Shown piece after piece: positions 1 to 8,711 of a stretch of 26,313 nt of DNA. Within the stretch, counting starts at the first letter, position 1. Each line of letters begins with the position of its first letter. The notes below the pieces were generated by a model. The model was not told where the DNA came from. It worked only from the letters and a program-made list of their open reading frames with translations, and made no database searches. Position numbers and translations under genes: made by a program. Source of the DNA: Chara braunii (Eukaryota > Streptophyta > Charophyceae > Charales > Characeae); contig BFEA01000071.1 of NCBI GenBank assembly GCA_003427395.1, forward strand, positions 736,073 through 762,385. The letters run 5' to 3'.

Positions 1-1189
1 GCAACTTATCGCGCGTTTATCCGTCGTGTTTCCTGCATGGAATGTTGCTGACCCCTTGACTCGTGTCGAGGGAGCTCCATCCTGATTGGCAGCTGTCCTT
101 GCTGCACTCCATTTCTGCGTCTTGTAGGTGATGCGTGTTGACTTCTCCGGTGGCTGCGGCTTGTGGAGATTGCTTCGCCTCCTGGGGTGGTGGCTGGCGG
201 GCTCTTCGATTTGTAGGCAGATTCACGATCAGCAAGACGACTGATGCCACCTTTGATGACACTGGCGGCCTTCCTCTTGGACTGGTCGTGTATTCACGCC
301 TCCGCGATGGTGCACATGTGGGCGGAGATGAAGGTTTTGGGACGGCTGCTCCTCGGTGGGAGGAGCACTGGCGATGGCTGGCTGGGGCGTAACCTTCGAA
401 TTCGAAGGCGGCTCGACGACCGTGGGTGGGCGGGAACGGGCGACGCGACGCGTGCGTGCGGGCGGGCGGGCAGGCGGGTTTCCGTGGGCTAGGCCCGGGG
501 GCTTCGGCGTTCCCCGGTAGCGCAGAATAGCGCTCCGGTGCGTTATCGGGTGGCGCTTACCGAGCGGCGCCGGCACCAAATTTTCTAGTTCAGAAAGGCC
601 GGCAACCAGAGTTTCTTTGTGTGGCTGCAGTTTCCTTTTGGGCCGTCACTTTTCTGTTCACTGACCAAACTGTAGAAGATTGGGAAAAATAGTGAGTGGA
701 AAAGGCACTCCCAGGCAACCGTCAGGTTGGAATTCTATATAGTAACCCCAAAGACTTGCCTAGACGAATTCGAAGCACTTACTCGAGGAATTGGTCCCGG
801 GTCATGAAAAAGTGCTGGTCAAACTTGCTAGAATAGAGGTTCGCATGTCCCAAGATGAAAAACAGAAACTCTTTTTTCTAGTACATAATTAGTCGAGTAC
901 GAGATCCAATGTCTCTTCTTGCGTGGACTCGCTAAAGTCAGGCCTTCGGCTTCGCCCACTTCGTGTCCTGAGGTTGCCTGGAAGTCCACAGGGGAAACTG
1001 GTCACTTGATCCAGTGAAACCCCGCCAAATAGGTAAGAGAACTTGAAGCAAGTACAGTTAGTGAGCCGTGTAATGGGCAACTATTTTGCATGGCTCGGAG
1101 GGCACTTCAGTAAGTCTGTGCAAATCAGATTGAAGTTTTGACCCCTATCCCTTTTGATGATGCCAGAAGTTGGGGCGTCACTTTTCTGT
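1..1189. other. Unassigned flanking DNA
   Basis: No coding region, RNA gene or repeat family is recognised here. Bases 420-480 are very GC-rich with short CG/GGGC runs. Short open frames on both strands have no motif and look like chance products of base composition. The stretch lies beyond the probable tail of the LINE remnant. Confidence 0.4.
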
Positions 1190-1285
1190 CTTTTTTTTTT
1201 TTTTTCCCTTTTCTTTCTTCTTTGTTTTTCGTTTTTTTTCCTTTTTTTTCTTTTTTACTTTTCTTACTTTTTTTTTTTTTTTTTT
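1190..1285. repeat. T-rich homopolymer-like tract
   Basis: About 95 bases of nearly pure T broken by short C, G or A interruptions. On the minus strand it is A-rich. It lies roughly 640 bases beyond the end of the minus-strand LINE coding remnant, so it could be that element's A-rich tail. That link is inference, because no target-site duplication was found. The plus-strand Phe-rich open frames across it are artefacts of the T run. Confidence 0.7.
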
Positions 1286-1923
1286 CGGGGGAGCGTCAGA
1301 CCGGTTCCTATTCCACCGGCAAGTCGGAGAACATTACAAGGTATACTCACTCACGCTCCTTCCCCTTGTGGTGTGGAGGTCCGAAGGACGGCATTGATTA
1401 CTTACCGAGGGAAGGATGTACCACCCTTCACCCCTGCCTAAGTTAGCCTGTTTTACTGGGAGCCTGGAGTGGCAGCATAATTGGTGCTAGAACCCTAAAG
1501 TTCCCCCAAACCCTGGCTTGATACGTCTGTGTCTTTAACCTATCTTCAGTGATCCTATCTGTGTCGTAACTTGATGGGGTTGGAGGGTTCGGTCTGAGAT
1601 CTAGGTATCACTTGTAGGGGACTGTTTCGGTTTAGGTTGAGGAGATCTTGGTAGGGGGGGTGTAGAGTTCTGGGGTGTGGCTGGGTTGGGGATAGTGAGT
1701 TTGTTGTGGTGTACTAGGTAATGTAAGGAGGGAATGGGGAGGGAGGGTTGGAGAGGGGGGATCGTTGGGGGATGAGTTAGTGGAGACAGACAGTAGAGGG
1801 TGTGGGGGACGCGGTGGGGGAAAGGAGTAGGGCTGGTGGGAGGTGGGGGGTCTTTGATGGGTTAGTTGTGAGAGGGTGGATTGGGGTTGAATGTGTGAGG
1901 GGTAGGGGGGTTGTATGGAAACT
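1286..1923. other. G-rich non-coding stretch, possible LINE 3' UTR
   Basis: Between the T-rich tract and the end of the LINE coding remnant the plus strand is unusually G- and T-rich (many GGGG runs at 1640-1860), with no recognisable gene. If the LINE call is right, this would be its 3' untranslated region read on the minus strand. Nothing in the sequence proves that. Confidence 0.35.
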
Positions 1924-3290
1924 TTATATGTGTGTTATTGTTAGCCAATTTTTGAGAAGTAGTCTGTTGTTGTTAATTGTGCCAAGTAGCCCATTGCCTA
2001 GTTTGGAGGTGGGCAATTTTTGGATTATCAGATTATTCTTGTATGGATCAGTTGGGAGCTTCTTGAGTTGTTTTTTCCAGAGGGCGTGGATTTCAGTGTC
2101 TATAAGTTGTTGGATAAGAATGAGTGGGTTTTCTGCGGTGGTGTGTCGGTCATCGAAGGTGTTGTCGCATCTGTTTTTTCATATGGCCCATAGGGTGCTT
2201 TTCTTGATTTGGGAGGAGAGGAAAGCTTTGAATCCTTTGAGCGGGGGTGATTGGTTGAGGTCGAGGAATAGTGTGCCGGGGTTGATTAGTAGAGGAGAAT
2301 CTGAGAATTTAAGTCATGGAGATTCTAGGGCTTGCCAGAGGGATCTTGCCTTTGGGCAATCCATGAAACAGTGGTTTAGGGATTCAGGGACTTCGAGGTT
2401 GCAAACCTTACACCAGGAATCCTGTTCGGATCTGTTTCCTTGATTGCGTCTGATGGCCAACCATTTGTTTACTGGGACTGCTCTGAAGGCTATTAGCCAC
2501 CTCAGGCTAGCTAGCTTAACCGGTCTTGTGGATGGTACTGTCGCCCAGGGAAGTTTGAAGTGTGTATTGGTTAATGGTGGCTCCTCCTTTGTCCATCTGT
2601 TGCTTACTGTATTGGATATTGAAATGGGTTTGGCGAAAAGTCAATAACCTAGTTTGGGTGTGTAGTCGGTTAGTTTGCATGAGTTGGAGACGAGGGTGGA
2701 ACCAGTAGGAGAGCTCCATGTCCATTCTGTGGGATCAATCTCTAGGTCGCAGATGTTAATATGGGGTTTATAGACTCTTTTTCTTTCTCCTTCTATGATT
2801 TTGATTCTTCTCAGGTTGTTGTTTTTGAATGATCCTTCTGCTCTGCTCTTTGAATTGATATAGCTTACCGGGTTTCCTGGTTCTTCTAGGGTGTGTATTT
2901 CACAGCATATCCATTCCTTGTTTTGGGGTTCGTAGTTCTTGACTGCGAGTACTTCCTGGGTTGATGGGGAGTCAATGTGTGGTGGCTCAGTCTCCATATT
3001 GCCATTTCTGTTTTGATTTTAGTAGGGCTCGCCAGTGTAGGGGAATGAAGTCTATGATGTCAGTTAAGTTAGTCTGTAAGTGGTGTACTCCTTTCAGTTT
3101 GTCACGTAGGTCGCTTTCTGTTTTCCAGGTATTGTTTGGTTCGTCCCAGATGTGCTTTATTTGCCGTATTCCCTTTTCTAGCCAGTGCCCCCATTTGGGT
3201 TCTGACTTTGAGATTGTGAGGCTTTCCCTTTTATTATTCTAGCTGGCCCAGGTTTGGCAGCTCCAGCCTCTGTCGACAGAGAGGTTTAAC
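1924..3290 (-). pseudogene. Decayed LINE (non-LTR retrotransposon) ORF2 C-terminal remnant
   Basis: Reading down the minus strand gives the C-terminal part of a plant LINE ORF2, after the RT domain. From the N-terminal side there is a LELPNL motif near 3275 (the usual GGLxLPxL end of the RT region), then IKHIWDE and WKTESDL near 3130-3160. After a linker at 2997-2641 comes a zf-RVT-like region with KWLAIRRN near 2455 and WCKVC plus an HC/C pair near 2350-2416. The frame ends at TAA 1926-1924. A one-base frame change occurs near 2990-3000, and TGA codons stand where Trp or another residue is expected (near 2640, 2310 and 2190). The RT catalytic domain is absent upstream, so the copy is 5'-truncated, as is common for LINEs. 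Family assignment rests on motifs read by eye. Confidence 0.65.
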
Positions 3291-4400
3291 GAAATAAGCT
3301 TGGAGGCAGTGAGGGTTTAAGTCTTAGCATCAGAAGGGCAAACAAGGGCAAGAAAAGGTGCCACCAGTCCCAGCAATCTCTCCAATGAATGCACTATGTG
3401 AAGACCTCCTAATCGTTGTCAAATCCTTCAGGCTTGAACAGAGGGGCACAAAGTACAACAGGCTTGAACAGAGGGGCAAAAAAAGAAAAAAAGTTGAACT
3501 CTTCACAAGTTCACAGTGAATAACGCTGTTGCAAATGGACAAAACGAACAATAACAGACACATAGCCTCCTATCTTAACATGGTCTTGCCGACTTCAGGG
3601 AGAAATATCAAGAAAAGATGCCCATGGAATAGAATAGGCTCCGTTCCATTATGAGGGGCATCTGTCCGATTCCTTTTCCACTGGAAAGTCAAAGAATTAC
3701 AATGAGGCCCTCACTCAACTACACAACGTTCTAAATGTATCTGGAGCTGATAATGGTCCTCATACATTCACATTTCTGGGTCCACACAAATGTATGTCGT
3801 CCATATACATGTAGAACTTTGTGCAGTGAAGCGAGGCCCTAATAACCACAAAACACTTCCCCTCGTTACGGCCAGAAGAGCCTCCGAGGCTCCAACAGCT
3901 TTCAAGATACGTCAAGAGTTCCAATCCCAACGGGATGGAGTAATGTTTGGGCTTCCCACCAATACAAAAGGATGCCACATATCATATAATATTTATACCT
4001 GATTACGGGTGCAAGGTGGAATACTCGAGCGGTGCTCGAACATGTCACGTGTTGCATCAATCTCCCGTGAAAACTGCAGCACAAATCCCGTACAGATGAG
4101 GTCAGATATTCATCCATTTTTTGAATATGGTCCACTGGGCTATTGTGACAAAGGGTCATGCCTCGCTGGCGCCATGTTTGTGCTAAGAAAGCACGAACAT
4201 GGCCTTTTCACAAATGAGGTTTATGTTTTCTAAGCACCATTTGGCCTGCCTTAAGACTTAGCTCACAGTCGGCTGTCAACAGTCATAATACTCTGAGGTT
4301 TTCCCCACACTGCATGGTCTTTTGTGTCATTTGCACTTGCCTAAACTAGGTTGATGAGAAGATAATGCTAAGATAGCAATTAAAAGTCATCGATAATTAA
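3291..4400. other. Unassigned DNA between LINE remnant and old LTR element
   Basis: No gene or element recognised. The only local structure I can support is a 20-base direct repeat with period 30 (3429-3448 and 3459-3478). Open frames on both strands are short and motif-free. The last bases (ATTAA, 4396-4400) form the left half of the probable target-site duplication of the old LTR element. Confidence 0.4.
3429..3478. repeat. Short tandem duplication, 20-base core, period 30
   Basis: The 20-mer CAGGCTTGAACAGAGGGGCA occurs at 3429-3448 and again, exactly, at 3459-3478, with 10 bases between. This is a local duplication of no obvious function. Confidence 0.85.
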
Positions 4401-5611
4401 TGCAAGGAAAATGAGCCAAAGCGAACTACAGAATTCCAGATTGCAAAATCACAAAGAGAGCCAGATAGTCGAAAGCTGTCCAGAAAGCAGAAATGCACTG
4501 ATGTCACACTGAAGGAGAACCAAAGCAGCGAACTCATTCGTCAATGAAAGCATACTCTCACCACCACTAACAATGCAAAATTGAGGCACTTCCTCTTATT
4601 GGCGCTCAGCGCCCAGACTACTATCCTACAGCTACACTACCACCCTACCAAATGACGAAGCAACCAGTTGGCGTCAGCAGCAGCAACCAAAGTACATGCA
4701 GAAGTCGACCATGTAGACCCCCACCAAGACCAGGTACGTGCCCTCACATCACTTCCTCTCTCGATCCCTTATGCTCACCCTCGACTTCCTCTTCCACGTC
4801 TCCCCATTACCCGAAGACTACCACCACCTCCGTTGTCTATCCAAGCTCAGCCCGGCCATGGAGGGCTCAGCTATGGCACTGCCTGCTTGCGGCACCCTCC
4901 CACTAGTGACCGCACTCGCTTCTCTGCACTGGCACCAGCAGCAACACGCGAGCATAAGCTCCAGCAGTGCCGCCGCCCGCTTGTCCAAGTGCCCGAATAC
5001 CCTGTACTCGGCCAGGCACTTTGATATATGCAAAGTGGCCTGGCTGGTTGGCCGCCTGGCCTGCCTCACATGTGCCCAGTAGCTTCAGGTTGGGCCAAAG
5101 TGTCTGTGACTCTGCGCCCAGGCCCATTCAGAGAGTGTGTAATCTGAATACAAGACTTGAACACACAACCAACGGCTTGGCAGGCAAACACCTAACCATA
5201 AGGCTAAGTGGGCTGGGGTGAAAGTGAAGCCCCAAGATGAGCACTTCACCCCACCCCAGCACGGAGATCCCGCGACACGGTGTACCCAACCACACTCACC
5301 CCTACGCAGCCACAAATTGGTTAGGGACCGAATTGGTTAGGTGTGCGCAACCACCCAGGCACAAACGTGCCGTGTTCCCTGTGTCCCCTGTGTTGCAGGA
5401 AGAGCCTAGAAGGCTCACAAATATTTCTGATTCTCCCGAGCAAGGCGGATGTAACCGACTGGCGTGTGGCAACTGTCTGGCGCCCACCAAAGCTTTTCAA
5501 CATTGACAAATTCAGGCCTCATTGAAATTTGAGGGCCCGCCTTCTCTTAGAGCGGGCAGATGCTTGTTGTAAGGGCCCCTCATGGGCATGCCGAAGACTT
5601 AAATCCACGCA
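4401..5611 (-). repeat. 3' LTR of the old gypsy element
   Basis: Matches 24493-25510 along its length. On the plus strand it starts TGCAAGGAAAATGAG and ends with CGCA at 5611, so it has TG...CA termini. It is about 190 bases longer than its partner because of a SINE-like insertion (5138-5323). The polypurine tract of the element lies immediately beyond 5611, confirming this as the 3' LTR of a minus-strand element. Substitutions relative to the partner are frequent, consistent with an old insertion. Confidence 0.88.
5138..5323 (-). mobile_element. tRNA-derived SINE-like insertion in the old LTR
   Basis: The partner LTR lacks about 186 bases found here: both share GGCCCATTCAGA on the left and GGGACCGAATTGG on the right. 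The extra DNA, read on the minus strand, contains a pol III A-box-like TAGCCTTATGG (5206-5196) and a B-box-like TGTTCAAGTCT (5163-5153). They are 43 bases apart start to start, the spacing of a tRNA gene. This is the signature of a tRNA-derived SINE head. The head is not at the very end of the insertion, and no clear target duplication or A tail is visible, so ends are approximate. A decayed tRNA pseudogene within other inserted DNA is the alternative. Confidence 0.6.
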
Positions 5612-5940
5612 CTCCCTCCTCCTTTACTTGGATAGTCCTCTGAGAAGTCTTCATTAGTTCTTCTCTTGTGAACCATTGGTCTTCTTTAGGATCAAGATGG
5701 TGCCTGAAGCGTACTCTGTACTGCACTTGCAGTTTAGGAGGGTGTCCCCTGCCTGGAGGTTTGGGCACAGGCATCACCTTGTGCTCAATGATATCGTCAA
5801 TGTCGACGTGTCCATCCATGGTTGGGGGCAGCATTGATCTTCTTGAGGGAAACTGATCAGTCTGTGCGAAAGTAGCCAGTTTGGAGGCGTGAAAAACAGG
5901 GTGAGTACGAAGGTGACCAGGGATTCGGATAACATAAGAT
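5580..5940 (-). pseudogene. pol: Old element pol, last piece: integrase C-terminus with chromodomain-like tail
   Basis: Open on the minus strand from the junction with the younger element to a TGA at 5582-5580. It begins with the integrase C-terminal motif HPVFHASKL, standard in Ty3/gypsy integrases. A chromodomain-like segment follows, with V-D-I-D-D-I-I-E near 5800, a YRVRF strand and QWFTREEL. The matching upstream half of the domain (GPWEVLD) lies at 15250-15419, on the far side of the 9.3-kb insertion, and the two halves meet exactly at the AGAT target duplication. The frame continues through the polypurine tract and ends 32 bases inside the 3' LTR; both LTR copies carry the same TGA. 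Confidence 0.85.
5612..5626 (-). promoter_or_regulatory. Polypurine tract of the old element
   Basis: The minus strand reads TAAAGGAGGAGGGAG directly before the 3' LTR starts at 5611. A purine run abutting the 3' LTR is the plus-strand DNA primer site of LTR retrotransposons. It also supports the LTR border. The pol frame reads straight through it. Confidence 0.8.
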
Positions 5941-6842
5941 TGCAACGACTTGCTGTTTTCTGGTCGCCTGTAGCCTCTCTCTGTCGAGGCTGTACTATAG
6001 GTAGGACAGATTCGTAATTTTGTTTGGCTGAGGGCTAACCGAGAGACCTACCTGTGAGGGAAATTCTTGAGGGACATATCTGCAAATCCGGGAAAATACA
6101 GGCCTGCTACTAACTTGATTCCCTACAGCTACCCTAACTGCGGATAGCAGGCTCGGGCTACCCCTAGACAGACAGGCCCTACGGGCCTATTCTGCATAGA
6201 CCGTCCTATAGCCTACAGCCGGGTCCGGTAGAGGCCGAGAGGCCGAAACAGATACGGTACCGGTCGGTCAGTCAGTCCGGTGTAGGTCGGTGTAGGCTAG
6301 AAGTAGGATGGGGACATCGGTTCAGGGCTTTTGGGCAGTTGGTACCGTGTACATCGCTGCTGCGCTACGCGTGAACCGGAAGTGCTGACGGCTCAGCGTG
6401 GAGGAAGACGGGCATAGCCAGACCATCGGAGTGCAGGCCATAGCTGGGACCTGNGCTGTACTCGGCCAGCACGCAGGGGCTGACAGAGGTCTGGGTTATC
6501 GAGGTCTGCTGGAGGCGAGAGAGATTGGTGCCCTGCTGGACCCTCCTCTGGAGTGGGGTCCCAGAGGGTTTGCGCTGCAGCCATAGCTGCAGCTTCTTCA
6601 TCTCAGAGGTCATCTGATCAGGGTTTGGTGGCGCTGCTGCAGGCTTCCACCCGGGAAGNCTCCCGACACTTCGTCATCATCAGATACTGTGGTGCTGGTC
6701 TTCTTCTTCATCCTCTGAGTGGCACTTGGCCTCAGAGGCCTGTTTCAGGGTGGCGCTGCCCCCAGGAGTCTGTATTTGGGTGGCGCTTGATGCTTCAGGG
6801 CTCAAGGGGTGTTCCGAGGGTTAATCAGGGTTGGAGAGTGAA

Positions 6843-6866
6843 GCGCTGCTCAATTTTGAGCAGCGC
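6843..6866 (+). other. LTR hairpin upstream of the poly(A) signal
   Basis: GCGCTGCTCAA and TTGAGCAGCGC form an 11-base inverted repeat separated by only TT (about 10 bp of stem with a small loop). It ends 44 bases before AATAAA. In the 3' LTR (14897-14920) one C is T, which still allows a G-U pair. Possible roles are RNA structure near the R region or polyadenylation site, but this is inference. Confidence 0.7.
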
Positions 6867-6910
6867 ACTGTAGTTCTCGAGTGATCCTGACATTTTGAGA
6901 CTCTGAGTTT

Positions 6911-6916
6911 AATAAA
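6911..6916 (+). promoter_or_regulatory. AATAAA poly(A) signal in the 5' LTR
   Basis: A canonical AATAAA in the downstream third of the LTR, repeated at 14965-14970 in the 3' LTR. In LTR retrotransposons such a signal sets the 3' end of the genomic RNA (end of R). The motif is short, and its position rather than its sequence supports the call. Confidence 0.55.
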
Positions 6917-7197
6917 CAGTGTGTAACTGTGTTTGGACTATCATCGTTTCATTGTTTCCTGGATGTGATCTGCTCGACTTTTCTCTATGACTGGTTGTGA
7001 GGATTGAATGGAGTGAATTGCACTTGCAGTGTACCCTGTCATATCGCATGGACAAGTCTTCCGCTGTGTTTCTCTCTCCCTGTGCGGTGTGATACTCCTA
7101 TCCTCTCCCATTCCTTTTGTGTGTGTATGGGCATGTGCAGAAGTTTATGTGAGTGAGTGTTCGCCTTCAGGCAACGTACAACCAGAATCATAACAGT

Positions 7198-7209
7198 TGG
7201 TATCAGAGC
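7198..7209 (+). promoter_or_regulatory. tRNA-Met-type primer-binding site (PBS), younger element
   Basis: TGGTATCAGAGC begins two bases after the 5' LTR end. This 12-mer is the common plant retrotransposon site complementary to the 3' end of initiator tRNA-Met, where minus-strand DNA synthesis is primed. The old element has the same 12-mer at 24489-24478. Confidence 0.93.
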
Positions 7210-8711
7210 AATTGGATCCAGCCTCTGGAGCGATTGATGAGTTGGAGCACCCATCATCACCTGGCGAGATACTGGAGTTGGGTTTCATGGCGATTCATCA
7301 TCTTCAGGGTTGTTGTCAGTAGGGTGGTGGTTGTGAGTGTGTGGCGAGAAGCAACAGGCAGAGGGTGACACACTCCTGGCTAGGGTTATGCAGGAGTGAG
7401 TGGCGATTGATAATCCAGAAGCCCAGAAGGCTCTGGGAGGCTAATAATAGCCTAGCGATTCACCTGGAGGTTGGCGATTGTCAATGAAGTGATCCCAGGA
7501 GGTTGCGATTTTGGAATTGGGTTAGAATCCCCAATTTCCAATCAGCGTTGTACAGGGTGATGTGGCGCTGTACTGTCTGGAGCAGTTATCAACACCTGGG
7601 AGTCCAAATTCGTTGAATCTGTCAGTTGGGGGTGAAGCACCTCAGGGAATTCTACTGGATCACCAAGTTTGGAAGAATTCTGTACGTGGGAACACTGTAA
7701 ACTATCAGGAGGTGAAACTGGCGAGATAGGGTTGACTATTCAGCCATAGCCAAGATTTCAAGCATCTTCTTCAGAGTTGACCCTGAAGTGAGTGTGTTCC
7801 TTACTCTATCCTGTGTGGCGATTCTGGGGCTATTTGTAGAATAGAGAAATTTGGTTTGTCTGTCAGGTGACACTTGAAAATCGAAATTCAGACTGTGGGA
7901 CAGCCATATCCAACTTCTCCTACCTATCTTCTTTGACCTCTACTAACCCTGTTTGACCTCCCCTCTGACCCAAATTTCATTTGCTACTGCTGTACAGTGT
8001 TGCGATTCATATGATACTGTGAATTGGATTGTTCAGGGCCAGTTTGCTAGTGATACTGCAAATTTGAATTTTGCGCTGACATAACCAAAGCTATGGTAGA
8101 CTAGGGTCAGTCATAACTTTGATTCTGCCCGTCAGAATTCAGTTCTGTCAGTCCCTGGTAAATCGCAATTCAATATTCTACCAGTGCCTGAAATCGCACA
8201 GTCAGATTTGATGTTTTGAGTCAGTTACAGTGTTTGCTGTAATCCGCCATACCCTCAGTATGGCATCCAGGGTCATACAGTGTTGATGTCAACAGGGTAG
8301 GTCTAAAAATAGCTTTTCCTGTAAATCGCTGCATCTTGGTCATCAATAGATACCTATCTAACCCTAATTAGTCACTCTGTCTGATTACTAACCAACACTA
8401 ATTAGTCCAAGACTGCATCATGTCAGTTGTTGATCCAGGATTTGCAATTATTGCGTGCAATTGTTGAGTCAGGGCAGGGATGGAAAAATCGTAAAATTGG
8501 TTTTGCCTGAGTGGACCCTGAACTGACCCTGACCCTCAAGCGGTCTGCTGAGACTGAGCACTCACTTGCTCAGATTAACCCATCTCCTCTCTCCAGGCAC
8601 GTGACAACACTTGGATTAGTACTGCAGGGAACATCCAATTCCTGTTACCTCCTGTCTGTTCTTTGATTGTCATTTTTTGTTTGTTTATTTGTCTGTATTG
8701 TGGGGAACAAT
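7210..8711 (+). other. Untranslated leader of the younger element
   Basis: About 1.5 kb between the PBS and the first plausible gag start, with no motif-bearing frame. It is long for a gypsy leader and would be expected to hold RNA packaging and dimerisation signals. Eight copies of GCGATT lie on the plus strand between 7230 and 8007, followed by three copies of the reverse complement AATCGC (8161, 8192, 8324). No function can be assigned from sequence alone. Confidence 0.6.

Larger units (their letters stand above)
5941..7195 (+). repeat. 5' LTR of the younger element (1255 bp)
   Basis: Starts TGCAACGACTTGC and ends AATCATAACA immediately before the PBS region. Its partner is 13995-15249. 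It carries an AATAAA at 6911-6916 and a strong hairpin at 6843-6866. The N at 6454 is matched by an N at 14508 in the partner, while the N at 6659 is a C there. No TATA box stands out. Open frames within it lack motifs and occur in both copies only because the LTR is duplicated. Confidence 0.95.

Noticed and set aside
555-585. PBS-like sequence of another LTR element (TGGTGCCGGCG on the minus strand)
   Set aside because: No TG...CA LTR end abuts it, no partner LTR is seen, and the match to a tRNA end is short in a GC-rich context.
1138-1446. Phe-rich membrane-like proteins in all three plus frames
   Set aside because: Produced by the T-rich tract; three overlapping frames with the same composition are an artefact.
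1802-2443. 213-residue plus-strand open frame
   Set aside because: It lies opposite a LINE coding remnant with recognisable motifs on the minus strand; its own product has no motif and biased composition.
6365-6613. Proteins encoded in the LTR (both strands, repeated at 14419-14667)
   Set aside because: They recur only because the LTR is duplicated; they contain an N codon and no motif, on both strands at once.
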